A DNA stretch of 64,000 bases. Source: Aulostomus chinensis (Eukaryota > Chordata > Actinopteri > Syngnathiformes > Aulostomidae). Location: positions 21,234,799 to 21,298,798 of the forward strand of contig JBBMOA010000015.1 of assembly GCA_037954235.1 (NCBI GenBank), read 5' to 3'. Below, one piece after another: positions 29,701 to 39,139 of this stretch (positions within the stretch are counted from its first letter, which is position 1; each line of letters starts with the position of its first letter). The notes under the pieces are model-generated. The model made no database searches. It worked only from the letters and a program-made list of their open reading frames with translations, and was not told where the DNA came from. The translations under genes and the position numbers were made by a program.

Positions 29701-31047
29701 AATGACATTGCTCTTCTAATGCTTGAAAATTCTCTGACCCTCACACGTAAGTACTTAAATTTTGATGAACCGATGAATTATAGCATTAGTTTTATATTGA
29801 TAATGGCTGTTACTCCTTAGGAACAGTGAAGCCAGTGTGCCTCCCCAACATTGGCATGGACCTCTCTGCTGGACATTCAGCCTGGATTACAGGTTGGGGA
29901 GCATTGGCCTCATCTGGTAAGGCACCTTTATCTGCATTCGTGAGATGGCTGCAAAGACATATTTTCCATTCCTTCTAGTAAACTATTTGTTTAGATGTTT
30001 GCTCACCTGTTTTTAGGACAAGTGCATTGTCCAGTATAATTAACATCTTCTTTTTCTAGCTGTAAGTGACATCCTCCATGCTTTCAGCTAAAAAAATAAG
30101 TTAACAATAACCCCTCCTATTCTGCGCTTATGTGAATGAACATAGCTGAGCCAGTTGGTTCATCTGGAAGCGCCAGCTATCACATTAGGAACTTTAATGA
30201 AATACTGACTAAATGTCAAGCATGATTCATCTTCCTTAGGACCATACCCAGACAAACTGAACCAGGCTGAGGTGACCATCTACAGCAGAGACACTTGTAA
30301 CAACCCTAACATGTTAAATGGAGAAATTACTGAGGCCATGATCTGTGCTGGGAAACTGCAGGGGGGTGTAGATTCATGTCAGGTGAGTTGGACTTGTCTC
30401 TGTCTTATTCTCACTCACATATACCATGTCATAAGGTATGTATTGTTGATGTGTGCTGCAGGGTGACAGTGGAGGACCCTTGGTGGTCAAGAAGGCAGAC
30501 ATATGGTGGCTGACAGGAGACACTAGCTGGGGAATTGGATGTGCTTGGAAGAACAAACCTGGGGTTTATGGCAATGTAACACACTTTCTTGACTGGATAT
30601 ACCTGCAAATGCAGGTACAGTGAGTTAATGAAACAATCCGATTAACACTAACAGGGTTCCCATTCTTTCCCTTAAATTATTTTCAAGGACATTTTCAGCG
30701 GCTACAGAGACAACGTATTATGTCATACACTACTACATTTCTCTGTCCCCCTCATACTTTGGAGGTGTTCTTTTCTACAGTTGTAATTTGCAGTTACCCA
30801 GATTGATTCCATGTTTATTACTCATACATTTGGTGTGCAGTCTATGGCTATACTTTATCTATGAAAAATAATTATGATAAATGTATCATAGAATAATGCA
30901 AACATCCTCAGATTACAGTGTGGCACTTTATTAGCATGACATATGAGTGTAACAATGGTCAACTGGGCAATTCCCAGTTCAACTTTCTCTTCTCTCTGAC
31001 TTTTTCTCCTGCACTTCCTCTAAAAATATTTGCATATTTTCAATAAA
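17695..31047 (+). CDS. tmprss2: tmprss2-like type II transmembrane serine protease, complete, 12 coding exons (gene-level entry)
   Basis: A cell-surface trypsin-like protease. Twelve exons join in phase to 1416 bases (471 codons plus stop; human TMPRSS2 has 492 residues). Order: short cytoplasmic tail, one membrane anchor (exon 21900-21992), LDLRa module with six Cys, SRCR domain over three exons, activation site STR/IVGG, protease domain. His is in AAHCF, Asp in NNDIALL, Ser in DSCQGDSGGP; the Asp six before the Ser implies cleavage after Arg/Lys. WWLTGDTSWGIGCA and PGVYGNVTHFLDWIYLQM favour TMPRSS2 over other family members. All introns are GT-AG. The gene looks intact despite 7 kb of inserted elements. 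Confidence 0.92.
17848..18007 (+). CDS. tmprss2: tmprss2-like cytoplasmic-tail exon
   Basis: aactag before, gtacag after. It encodes HANSPNYDNICFQHEEIPPS and onward, rich in Pro, Tyr, His, like the poorly conserved N-terminal tail of TMPRSS2. 160 bases, phase 0 in, phase 1 out. Confidence 0.8.
18065..18210. repeat. (ATGT)n/(AT)n microsatellite
   Basis: About 145 bases of mixed TATG/TATA/TGTG steps in the first large intron of the protease gene. Confidence 0.9.
18811..19200. repeat. Dispersed repeat shared with 36225-36480
   Basis: TCAAGCCAATTTTGTTTGTATAG-like start, then GCCAAATCA, CCCAACAATTCTC, TGAGCAAGCACATC, CCTTCCTTTTAACAG and GCAGATCCAG in the same order as at 36225. This looks like the 3' end of a retroposon; the family name is not certain to me. 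Confidence 0.7.
19261..21345 (+). mobile_element. RTE-type (Rex3-like) LINE with endonuclease but the reverse transcriptase deleted
   Basis: ORFs at 19588-20148 and 20155-20466 encode an apurinic-type endonuclease: LAFGTWTVTS (degenerate start motif), VLLGDFNTHIGNDS (GDFN) and STDHHLVVSW (DHH). Downstream, VDEIRSGYLKALDVVGLSWL jumps directly to RPRTRWRDYISQLAWEGL, the C-terminal end, so the reverse transcriptase core is absent. The 3' end runs into GACGACGACGATGG-type units. The stop at 20149 breaks the ORF. It sits in a protease-gene intron. Confidence 0.8.
21555..21880 (-). repeat. Dispersed repeat, inverted partner of 14194-14520
   Basis: Minus-strand copy of the segment at 14194-14520. 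Ends in a CAA/CAAA-rich tail on the plus strand just upstream of the membrane-anchor exon. Confidence 0.8.
21900..21992 (+). CDS. tmprss2: tmprss2-like membrane-anchor exon
   Basis: ttacag before, gtaagt after. It encodes INTCPLKRILCISLSSAVVL and AIIGILLWYF, one hydrophobic helix of about 22 residues behind a Lys-Arg, as expected for a type II anchor. Confidence 0.92.
22076..22192 (+). CDS. tmprss2: tmprss2-like LDLRa exon
   Basis: gtgcag before, gtaaga after. Six Cys in class-A spacing (CLLGKSC, GAC, QWC, KDC, AQC) with CDGIKDCSYGEDE supplying the acidic calcium-binding residues. Confidence 0.93.
22279..22408 (+). CDS. tmprss2: tmprss2-like SRCR exon, first half
   Basis: tttacag before, gtgttg after. 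It encodes FRLHGTNFLLESYSSDSQSW, then IPVCADNWDDNYGRAVCVQM and GYKR; the CxDxWxxxxGRxxCxxMGY pattern is typical of SRCR domains. Confidence 0.92.
22725..26023 (+). mobile_element. L2/jockey-type LINE, nearly full length but broken, inside a protease-gene intron
   Basis: Starts near AAGATGGCGCGGACG and ends with the short tandem tail CTTGAATCTTGAATC. 23004-23747 encodes an endonuclease domain (LCCTETWLTP, then AGDVSKANLK where the family has GDFN). 23859-24764 and 24719-25189 encode reverse transcriptase in two frames (SRKAAGPDGIHGRLLKSC, FIDYSSAFNTIVPQRL, GAPQGCVLSPLLYPLYTHD, KFSDDTVV). 25199-25582 encodes the C-terminal part. Stops at 23747, 23834 and 25187 plus a frameshift near 24600-24720 make it inactive. 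Confidence 0.88.
26026..27010 (-). pseudogene. Antisense LINE fragments (RTE-like), rearranged
   Basis: On the minus strand, 26371-26625 encodes RSHWWTPAVRDAVKL and MRVCCEHLAESLIRRSF, resembling segments of the RTE element at 19261. The segment 26700-27010 carries another LINE-type stretch. A C-run and (CA)n lie at 26590-26626. Confidence 0.6.
27194..27310 (+). CDS. tmprss2: tmprss2-like SRCR exon, second part
   Basis: gtccccag before, gtttac after. 117 bases in exactly the phase required by exons 22279-22408 and 27430-27470. It encodes EDYMTSSQTNAGCLASSGYM, then KLKPGSTHGSHIQSQLTL. SSQ, SGYMKL and the position match TMPRSS2. The intron before it is 4.8 kb because of inserted LINEs. Confidence 0.8.
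27430..27470 (+). CDS. tmprss2: tmprss2-like short exon closing the SRCR domain
   Basis: tttgcag before, gtaagc after, 41 bases. It encodes QNCSERAVKLRCI, matching the conserved CSS-AVSLRCI end of the SRCR domain. The frame is fixed by the neighbours. Confidence 0.88.
27672..28026 (-). mobile_element. tRNA-derived SINE, antisense copy
   Basis: Same family as 13023-13401. Read on the minus strand it has the tRNA-like head at about 27980-28026 and ends in GGATGG at 27672. It lies in the intron between the short SRCR exon and the first protease exon. Confidence 0.85.
28366..28534 (+). CDS. tmprss2: tmprss2-like exon with activation site and catalytic His
   Basis: ccttag before, gtgagc after. 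It encodes CGESAAVPSTRIVGGTEAVN, then WPWQVSLQISGKHLCGGSII and AAHCF. R/IVGG is the zymogen cleavage site; the His of AAHC is catalytic. Confidence 0.95.
28535..29573 (+). other. tmprss2-like intron, 1.0 kb
   Basis: No exon, mobile element or RNA gene recognised. AT-rich. Confidence 0.7.
29574..29746 (+). CDS. tmprss2: tmprss2-like exon with catalytic Asp
   Basis: tggcag before, gtaagt after. It encodes YSKPNMWMVYAGDVSLFNLS, then VHKIINHENFDKDTNNNDIA and LLMLENSLTLT. The Asp of NNDIALL is catalytic. Confidence 0.94.
29821..29916 (+). CDS. tmprss2: tmprss2-like protease exon
   Basis: tccttag before, gtaagg after. It encodes TVKPVCLPNIGMDLSAGHSA and WITGWGALASS; KPVCLP and WITGWG are chymotrypsin-family landmarks. 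Confidence 0.94.
30240..30382 (+). CDS. tmprss2: tmprss2-like protease exon with specificity Asp
   Basis: ttccttag before, gtgagt after. It encodes PYPDKLNQAEVTIYSRDTCN, then MICAGKLQGGVDSCQ. The Asp in VDSCQ is the trypsin-type pocket residue. Confidence 0.94.
30462..30623 (+). CDS. tmprss2: tmprss2-like last coding exon with catalytic Ser
   Basis: gctgcag before. It encodes GDSGGPLVVKKADIWWLTGD, then GIGCAWKNKPGVYGNVTHFL, then DWIYLQMQVQ and TGA. Full-length C-terminus of a TMPRSS2-type protease. Confidence 0.95.
   Translation, partial: GDSGGPLVVKKADIWWLTGDTSWGIGCAWKNKPGVYGNVTHFLDWIYLQMQVQ
31042..31047 (+). terminator. Candidate polyA signal of the tmprss2-like gene
   Basis: AATAAA in ttttcaataaatgact, 419 bases after the stop. 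No closer canonical hexamer noticed. Confidence 0.5.
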
Positions 31048-31049
31048 TG

Positions 31050-31950
31050 ACTGAGAAAAAATTTCCTCAGTTTACTTACCTATCTTACAGCTTCATTTTT
31101 CAAACATAATAAAAATCAAAATCACTGCAAAAATAGCCAAGCAAAACATAAATTGTCATAAATATAATGAAATATCAAAATAAAATTTTATCTTGCAGTG
31201 CAAAGAGGTCAATATAAACAAAGTAATGTCATTCAAATTGTTCAGTTTTTGTAGTGTCTTGACACTCTCCTGCAGGCTTTTCAGTGTTTGTGCTAGAGCT
31301 TCCAGCTCTTCCTTTTCCTCAGTCAAACTTCTGCGATATGCATTTGATTTAGTCAGTAATGTGAAGTCCTGTTTTTTTTTCTGCATTCACTGCCATTTTG
31401 TCTGCTTCTTTCTGCATCATCTCGCTGCTTGTCATTATTCTTCTCTGTTTAGCTGTCGCATTTTCTATTTCTTGGTGGTGTTCAATACACTGAAGTCATT
31501 GGTAAATAAATAAATATGGCACTGTATTGTAACATTTGATGTCAGACAAAAAGCTATTTCTTTGACTTAGCTATTTAGAGATCTAGTTAGATAATCAGTA
31601 TGCCAACAGCTAGCTAAGGGGCAAATCACAACAGTGTTTTAAATCCTTATCTTAAAACATATACAATTGCTACATTTCAAGCCCAAATGTTGAATAAATA
31701 TACTCGAAGACACTTAACGTTCCTAAAAATATATTTTCCCAATCAAATAACATAGTATATGACTGTCCCATATTAGCCAAATCATGCTGTCCCACTTTTG
31801 AAACAACTGTTTCTTAGGTGTCCCACATTTGTCAGTGTCCCATATTACACTAATCCACCCACATTGTTTTTATTCACTTATTTTCCGTTTCTATAGACAG
31901 ACAATAATACAAGTGTGAAATACTGATTGAAACGTGGCCCAATTCCCTAG
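31050..31950. other. Intergenic stretch, no gene recognised
   Basis: AT-rich. A minus-strand ORF at 31156-31386 is Glu/Lys/Leu-rich (TEEKEELEALAQTLKSLQES) with heptad-like spacing, but it has no support beyond composition. Confidence 0.4.
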
Positions 31951-32029
31951 ACCGGCCCACACTGGGCCCACAAAGGTCCAGTGCAGGCCCGAGTGGGCAG
32001 CCCGCACAGGGCCTGTAAGACTTTGCTCA

Positions 32030-32330
32030 TTGGCAATATGCTGGCCCCTTAGTACTGGCCCTGCAATGGCAGCCCTAACTAAACCCACGGGGCACCTGTT
32101 CTGGCCCTGCGATGGCCCGCAGTGGACAGCCCTAACTAAACCCACGGGGCACCTGCACTGGCCCTGCGATGGCCCGCAGTGGACAGCCCTAACTTAACCC
32201 ACGGGGCGCCTGCACTGGCCCTGTGAGGGCCCGCAGCAGGCAGCCCTAACTAAACCTACAGGAGACCTGCACTGGCCCTGCGATGGCCCCCAGTGGACAG
32301 CCCTTATTTAGCCTTCACTAGGCCCTCATT
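32030..32330. repeat. 57-bp-period minisatellite
   Basis: The marker AGCCCTAACT and variants occur at 32071, 32128, 32185, 32242 and 32299, exactly 57 bp apart. Units share GGCCCTGCGATGGCCC and AACCCACGGGGC. Diverged GGCCC-rich sequence leads into it from 31950. Confidence 0.9.
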
Positions 32331-32527
32331 TAGCCCACACTGATATTGCTGGTACTTACCCTGCTAATCATACATACATAAATACACTAGTTTCACACAT
32401 CTAAAATGGATGCACTCACTGATTCTCGCTTGTGTCAAAAACGCACGATTCAATAAACACACACACATAACACACTTGAGTTCTTTTTTATACCAAACTT
32501 TATTTGCACTTAACTGGTACATTACGG

Positions 32528-32897
32528 CTGCACGGTGGTGGAGTGCACTGTGGCCTCACAGCAAGAAGGTTCCTGGTTCGAGTCCCGGCTCGGGCGCGGG
32601 ATCTTTCTGTGTGGAGTTTGCATGTTCTCCCCGTGCCTGCGTGGGTTCTCTCCGGGCACTCTGGCTTCCTCCCTCCATCCAAAGACATGCAATTTGGGGA
32701 CTAGGCTGATTGGATACTCTAAATTGACCGTAGGTATGAATGTGAGTGTGGATGGTTGTTCGTCTCTGTATGTTGGCCCTGCGATGGCCTGGCGATCTGT
32801 CCAGGGTGTACCCCGCCTCTCGCCCGTAGATGCTGGGATAGGCTCCAGCCCCCCCGTGACCCTTACTAGTAGGAATAAGCGGAAGATGACGATGGAT
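32528..32897 (+). mobile_element. tRNA-derived SINE with 10-bp target duplication and intact B box
   Basis: GGTACATTAC at 32518-32527 and 32898-32907. The head has GGCTGCACGGTGGTGGAG and a perfect B-box match GGTTCGAGTCC at about 32575. Tail ATGACGATGGAT. Close to the 13023 copy. Confidence 0.92.
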
Positions 32898-33059
32898 GGT
32901 ACATTACAAAATTAGAATTTTTAAAAAATATTTGATCGGTTATGAAGGTGACTCTTATATCAAAGACGGTTAGATAAATAGAATATCTTTGCTTATATTG
33001 TGTAATAGTCAAATAAATCAGATGATTGCATGGTAGTATCTCTGTTTTATAATATTTTG

Positions 33060-33560
33060 TAACTCAATGGGCCGCTTATGAACGTCATACGGCTGCCTCT
33101 TGAGCTAATCAGACGGCCGGCCAACCGGGAAAGTTCCGGGCCGTCCCGATAGCTTCTCCGCGCCTACAACACAACATTCATAGTAGCTGCATCCACGCAC
33201 ATTCCTACTGTGATGTGTGCGTCCGCGGATACAGAGGCAGACACACACACACACACACAAAGACAGACAGACAGGCGCGCATCTTTATCCCTACGGGCTG
33301 CCGCTTTAGCGCAGGCACAAAAAAATCCCTCACGGAACCGTTCATTGACCGAACCACACGGGACCCACCCCGAGGGCGCGGCCATGAACAAGAAATGATG
33401 GAACAAACCGTTCACTGACCGAGTACGGGACCCGCCCCGAGGGCGCGGCCATGAACAACTAATGTTGGGACAACAGAACGGATAAAAACCGTGATTGCCA
33501 CTGAATGAGTAATATCCCACAGACAGCAGACTGATAGAGAGCCATATTACGGAGCAGTTT
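33060..33560. other. GC-rich stretch with a short tandem duplication
   Basis: CCCCGAGGGCGCGGCCATGAA occurs at about 33368 and 33435, with the preceding CCGTTCA(T/C)TGACCGA also duplicated (about 65-bp period). (CA)n at 33241-33262. It could be a promoter-like CpG patch or the LTR of an unrecognised element; no gene seen. Confidence 0.4.
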
Positions 33561-33827
33561 TGAGAAAGGAAAGCTAGCTTGCAGTACCAACTTAGCTAAC
33601 ATCCTGCGAAAAACAGTTCAAATTAAAAAGTTAAAAATCATGGTTTAGAGAGAATATAACTGAGAAATGTCTTGGAAATTTCCAGTGACCCACTCACCCT
33701 ATTGAACTAATAAAATTAATGACAATAAATCTATGAATATTACCAGAAAATCAGGAGTCCAGCCGATGTCTTTTCTCTGCGCCTTTTCTGAAATTCCCTC
33801 CAAAAAAAGTGAGGGAAAAGACATGGG

Positions 33828-34310
33828 CTGCCAACAAAAAATAAGCGTGGGCCCACGGTGCAAAAGTCCTTTGGGCCTTATGTGGGCAAGCCCGCACTGG
33901 GCCAGCATGGGCTTTCTGTGGGCAAAGCAGTATGGTGGGCTGGTTTCAGGTAGCCCACAGAGAGCCAAGACCTTTGGGTTCCATGTGGGCAAACCTGCAC
34001 TGGACCTGTTAGGGTTTGGTCTGGGCTGGCCCTAGCCCACAGTGCCCGCAAAAAGCCTGCATGCTGCCAACAAAAAATAAGCGTGGGCCCACAGGTGCAA
34101 AAGTCCTTTGGGCCCCATGTAGGTAAGCCCGCACTGGGCCAGCATGGGCTTTCAGTGGGCAAAGCAGTATGGTGGGCTGGTTTCAGGTAGCCCACAGAGA
34201 GCCAAGACCTTTGGGTTCCATGTGGGCAAACCTGCACTGGACCTGTTAGGGTTTGGTCTGGGCTGGCCCTAGCCCACAGTGCCCGCAAAAAGCCTGCATG
34301 GGCCCCACTG
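33828..34310. repeat. 236-bp unit tandemly duplicated, GGGC-rich
   Basis: CTGCCAACAAAAAATAAGCG starts at 33828 and again at 34064, and the following sequence is nearly identical through AAAAAGCCTGCATG. Composition (TGGGCC, GGGCTGG) resembles the 57-bp minisatellite nearby. Confidence 0.92.
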
Positions 34311-35230
34311 GGGCCTGTTTGCAGGGATTAAGATGTTAACCTGTTAACCGTAATTACCTTTGAAGCTCTTGCTCTGAACATGTTCGCAGTCTCTGAAATC
34401 TGAGTTGGGCTGCATCTCACTCATCTCTCAGTAAAGGACACGCCCACTAACTCTCCTCTGCATGTCACTCAACAGAGAACAGAGAAGATGCTGTGGCCGG
34501 GGGAGAGAAAAACCTCTCATTCGCGGACTGATACAAGCGATGCTTTTCAACTTAGAGTTGCGAGTTTTGTCTCTAGGCACAAAATCCTGAACGGTGTCAG
34601 AAAAGTCGTTAAATGTAGCGACAAAATAAACTGAAAACACTGGGTTGCAGAACTGCTCTAAGTGGGAATGCAAATTTAATTGGCCGGTAACGTCACTTGG
34701 GGCGCCGTGTTGGCTAGAAGCAGAGAAGCGCTGTGCCCAGAAAAAGGTGACAACAGACATGCATGTGCATAACTTTTAACCCATTTGCTTTCACTCACAA
34801 GGCAGGGGGAGGATAAATATTCTCCAGGAGATATTAACCGTTTCCAGGGTATTTGTCCTTTTTTCTCATTTTCCATATGTTTTCCATGACTGGAAAATTG
34901 GTCAATCATTTTCCAGGTTTTCCAGGATGCGTGGGAACCCTGCACTGACCCTCGAAGAGTGATGTGTGGACATAACAACAGTGAGAATCTGTAAGTGTTA
35001 GTTTTTAGCTAGTTATTTTAGCTCATGAGTTTCCCCCAGATACATACAATTAACTATACAGAGCCCCCAAGGCAGGGGTTACTAACAGGTGACTGTGGTC
35101 TCTGGGGCCTCAACCATTGTATACACACTGAAGGCGAATGCCACTTTCCAAGCAAATTTTGGAATTGATATAAAACCAACTTGATGGCAAAATGTATAGT
35201 CCTCCACTGAAGCCAGGGCCAACGTATATA
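34311..35230. other. Intergenic stretch, repeat remnants
   Basis: No gene recognised. 34780-34945 ends in TGGGAACCCTG, the reverse complement of CAGGGTTCCCA at 30651-30662, as in fish hAT ends. No matching 8-bp flanks are seen, so I do not call one element between them. Confidence 0.4.
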
Positions 35231-35237
35231 GACAAAC

Positions 35238-35402
35238 AACTATTCACACTCACAGTCATACCTACAGTCAATTTACATATGCAGTTAGCCTAGTCCCCAA
35301 TCGCATTTCTTTGAACGGAGAGAACCCACACAGGCACAGGGAGAACATGCAAACTCTACACAGAAAGATCCCGTGCCCGAGCCGGGACTCAAACCCAGAA
35401 CC
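35238..35402 (-). mobile_element. SINE fragment, antisense
   Basis: Central part of the same SINE family (GGAGAACATGCAAACTC, ACAGAAAGATCCCGTGCCCG). The head and tail are missing. Confidence 0.75.
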
Positions 35403-35606
35403 TAATATCAGGATTTATGCAGCCTTGCAGGTATGGTGTGATGTCATCAGTCCAATTGCTGTAAACACTTGGCAACTGTGGTGACATTAATCTCTAATGA
35501 TGCATGATCACATTTTCTGGGTGTTGCTGGGATTCACCATGGGAATTGCTGATCAACTGCATCATTTCTTTCCTCCAGTGTTCACCAGCTGCTTTATTTC
35601 AACCAT

Positions 35607-35841
35607 TTGAGGCTGAATGTGGGTATGTCAAGGGTTGCTTCCTTGCACCTTCTGGTCAGGGAATGGGTCCTGACTGTTGTCTGTGTTTATGAGCCGAACA
35701 GCAGTTCAGAGTACCCACCCTTTTTGCAATCCTTGGGAACGGTGCTGGATGGTGCCCCGACTGGGGGACTTCAGTGCTCATGTGGGCAATGACAGCGTGA
35801 CCTAGAGGGACGTGAATGGGAGGAACGGTAGGCCTGACCTG
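35607..35841 (+). mobile_element. RTE-like LINE copy 2, part 1 of 3
   Basis: Endonuclease-domain stretch homologous to 19960-20175 of the first copy (VLTVVCVYEPNSSSEYPPFL). It stops at CCTG (35838-35841) where an LTR-like element inserts. Confidence 0.85.
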
Positions 35842-36224
35842 TGTAGTGACTTCATAAGCCGAGGATGATAATGTATCTTTAGAAGATTAACACAGTTGTT
35901 ATTCGGGGCACCACTCGTTGTAATTTAACTTCGTCCAACGAGAAAGATCAGTCAGAGTAAGGCTTATCAATGAATTCTTTGCGGATCAGTAGCTTGCATA
36001 CAAACATAAAACAAGTTGAGACACTTCTTGGGATTTTTATATAGATTTTAATACAAAAGAAAACACGTAAAACAGAATAACAGTTCCAGCAAAATAGTGA
36101 GAGCATATATGAAATGTCGCGTATAGATACTTGTCTTTGAGTTTAAGTAGACGGCAAAGATGGTGAGTAGTAGACAGGTATGCAGGATGGAGGTATGAGC
36201 CTACAAAAGAACGTGAGGTTAGTC

Positions 36225-36480
36225 AAGTCAAGTCAATTTTATTTATATAATGCCAAATCACAACAAAAGATATCTCATTACACTTAAAAGTAGAGCAGGT
36301 CTAGTACCACACTCCTTCAATGAATTTACGCCCAACAATTCTCCATGAGCAAGCACATCCTGCAACAGCGGCAACAAAAACCTTCCTTTTAACAGACAGG
36401 AACGTCGAGCAGATCCAGGCTCAATGGGGACGGCTTTCTGCTTCGACCGGTTAACGGCGGAAGGTTGACCAAGCTCCATG
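36225..36480. repeat. Dispersed repeat inside LTR-like element A
   Basis: Starts GTCAAGTCAAGTCAATTT and follows 18811-19050 block by block. Its presence inside the LTR-like element means it was either part of it or inserted later. Confidence 0.75.
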
Positions 36481-37345
36481 GGGTTGGATAGAGTTTCAGC
36501 GGAGAGAGAGATTTTTAGGTCCCAAAGAGATGCAGCTCTGATCTTTGATGTTGAAACAGCGCGAGAATCAATTTAACCGGCTTACTTTGGCAGCTGGTTG
36601 GCTGCCATTGGCGAGGATTCCTTTCCAGTGATTGGTGGGAAGACGACCTTTGGGGCCTCCTCCTCGATGTCTGCGGCTTCGGCTGGGTTTAGTTGGCCGG
36701 AAGGTGTTGGCTCGCTGCCGTCTGGTCTCGGGCTGCTGGTTGGCTAGACGCAATGTTCTCCTCAGGCACCCGGGGGCTTCTCTCCGCCGATCAGGATGAC
36801 GTGTGAGGTTCATGGGCGGCCGACTATGATGTGACAGGGGTCCTTGATCCATACCGAGTTGTAAAACTTAAAAGAAGTTAATACTGTTGATGCTATATGG
36901 AACGATTTATGGATTTGGATGATAAAGTAATAGGTGCGTTTGATTCCGAGCAAAAACTCTCTGCTAGTATTACAATTGCTGGGCAAAAGTTAGGTTGAAG
37001 ACAAAAACACCGAACTAGGAGGATAGATGGTTACAACAAAAGTTTAGGCGGCCGCTAAGAATGAGCACACGAAGACCCAGAAGAAAAAGGCAAAAAGCTC
37101 ACACATAAAGGATGATGTGCGATTATTTTAGGGAACTGTCCGGAAAAGGGGAGTGACCTCTGACCTGCTTGGGCAGTCGGCCAATCAGCGCACTTTGCCC
37201 TCTAGAATACCCCTCGACATTAGCTTGTCATGCACAGAGTAACTCCAGGCCCCGCAGATAAATCAGGGCCATAAACATATCACTTAATTAAACAAAGAGC
37301 TGAGCAACTACAGATAGTTAAATATTTTTATCGTGTCCCTACACA

Positions 37346-37347
<2 letters not shown>

Positions 37348-37410
<63 letters not shown>

Positions 37411-37416
37411 ATATGA
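37348..37416. repeat. (TG)n microsatellite
   Basis: About 29 uninterrupted TG units then TATGTATA. Confidence 0.97.
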
Positions 37417-38013
37417 TTGGTTATGTAAGGAATTCTGTGTTAGAGGTTCCGGTTACAAGGTGGCATCCCATAATGCAGAGTCCAGGTTTCATGTATGGTG
37501 GTTGATAGATTCCTACTCTTTTACCTCATTTACTGTGACACAGAACTTCTCAATCATATGAATATTCGAATTGACATAAGCAGTTTGGTGCTGGAATATT
37601 TAAACACAACAGGAATTTCAAGACAGAGGGTGCATCTTCACATGATTAGATCATATGTGTCCACATAGTAACCTTGGGCCTCTTTTGCAATGCGCAGACG
37701 TTTATTCACTCTGTGGGGAGTAGGGTTCAGAGTGAGGTGAGAAACTCCTTTCTCTGGCCTTCCTAGTTGATTGATTGTTCCTCTCGATGATCAGGGGTGA
37801 TAACCCTCTGGACAGCTTCCAACGGCTTGACATCATAAAAGAAGAAGGGAGTAGATCTCATGGGTCCATACAAAGGCCTATTATCATACCAAGAGGTCAG
37901 AAAGGGGAGGGGGGGGGGGGTTGAACTTATCTCCCTAGGTAGATTGGTCTGAAAGTATTTACTCCAGGCATCCTGAGGAATGTGACCACAAAAAGGGGGG
38001 CGAGCACACTACA

Positions 38014-38089
38014 CCTGAATCTGAGTAGTGTTGTTATTGGACCTCTGTGCAAGTCGCAGTGTGTCCATAAATAACACCATGGTTGGACA
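38014..38089 (+). mobile_element. RTE-like LINE copy 2, part 2 of 3
   Basis: Only 76 bp between two insertions; it matches 20175-20253 of copy 1 (LLDLCASRSVSINNTM). Confidence 0.85.
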
Positions 38090-38289
38090 TGTTGGGATCC
38101 AGAGCCCATGTGCTGACATCCACCATTTTCTTCTTCCCTCTGTTCCACATAGAGATGGGACAGAACAAAGACTCATAAAAACTTTCCCGCCAGCCACCAG
38201 GTTGAGGTGTGGCAATCCTCTTCAAAGGGGGAAACCCACTTCTAATTGGCTGAGAGCCCAGGGGGTCCCCGCTACGTCATTATCAGCGG

Positions 38290-38299
38290 TGGAACTATA
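38290..38299 (+). promoter_or_regulatory. TATA box with upstream CCAAT-type box in LTR-like element B
   Basis: CTATAAAACC, with ATTGG (reverse CCAAT) about 50 bases upstream. The same pair occurs at 55805-55872 in another LTR-like segment. Confidence 0.6.
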
Positions 38300-39062
38300 A
38301 AACCAGACGTACTGCCGAAAAGCTTCGCTTTTTCCCAGGTACGCTAACTTCACCAAGTAGCGTCTGCCGAAAGGGAGCAACAAACCACATGTCTCCCTTT
38401 GCTTCCCTCTTGTTCGTGGAGCAGCAGTCTACAACCCGTGGGACGAGTCAAGTCCACAGACTTTCACTTTCAATTCAGTCACGTGACTGCGGTTGTCCTC
38501 ATCTCTTAACACAGAGAATCCGCGCATCCCTTCTTTTTTTCTTTTTGACCTTGTTTTGGATCCAAAGTAGACAGCCCGCACCCGCTGATCTCCTCTACCC
38601 TGCAGAAGGACGCAAGTTTTGTGCTGTGTTAACTCTGTTGTATCAGACGGGCCGCCGGGCCCTCAGCTCCGATCATCAGAGTTATCACTGTTTGGTTTCC
38701 ACAACCGAGCTGAGTTCATGATCGGTGGCCGTCTACGAAGTCGAAAGAGCTGTAACCTCGTCTGTGGAGGCGCACGGACCAGACTCGGTCAAAACCTGTA
38801 CGCGTGCACACGGCGAGCGGGAGCGAGCTCTTTGTCTTTGTCGGCGCCATTTAATCTGAATCTACAGTAAGGTTAGATCTTTCCTTTCCTCCCCCACTCC
38901 GCTCCGAATCTTCACACCTCCACACACGCGACTAGGACTCTGTAGCCTCCCTGCCCCCCCCCCTTCCTACTCAGCGGAAGTCAGGGCGGCCATCTTGGCT
39001 CTATTCGTCCTAGTCCGCCATTTTGGGTCAATTACCCTGACCCGCTCAGGTGCGCACGCGCA

Positions 39063-39072
39063 CCCACTCTCA

Positions 39073-39103
<31 letters not shown>

Positions 39104-39104
39104 T

Positions 39105-39136
<32 letters not shown>
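39063..39136. repeat. (CT)n and (CA)n microsatellites
   Basis: ACTCTCTCTC run followed by ACACAC run inside LTR-like element B. Confidence 0.95.

Positions 39137-39139
<3 letters not shown>

Larger units (their letters stand above)
35842..38013. mobile_element. LTR-like element A, TG...CA ends, 4-bp target duplication
   Basis: TGTAGTG at 35842 and CACTACA ending at 38013, inverted, flanked by CCTG on both sides (35838-35841, 38014-38017). It interrupts the RTE copy exactly. 2172 bp, no coding domain; it contains the dispersed repeat also seen at 18811 and a long (TG)n. A solo long terminal repeat or a non-autonomous LTR element are both possible. Confidence 0.75.

Noticed and set aside
31891..32197. 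Short ORFs on both strands in the 57-bp array
   Set aside because: 57 is a multiple of three, so any open unit stays open; composition-driven repeats of GPVRAA/ALTKPTGH type.
30651..34945. A single 4.3-kb hAT element bounded by CAGGGTTCCC and GGGAACCCTG
   Set aside because: The ends match as inverted repeats but the flanking 8-mers (AACACTAA and CACTGACC) do not, and the interior is unrelated satellites and a SINE.
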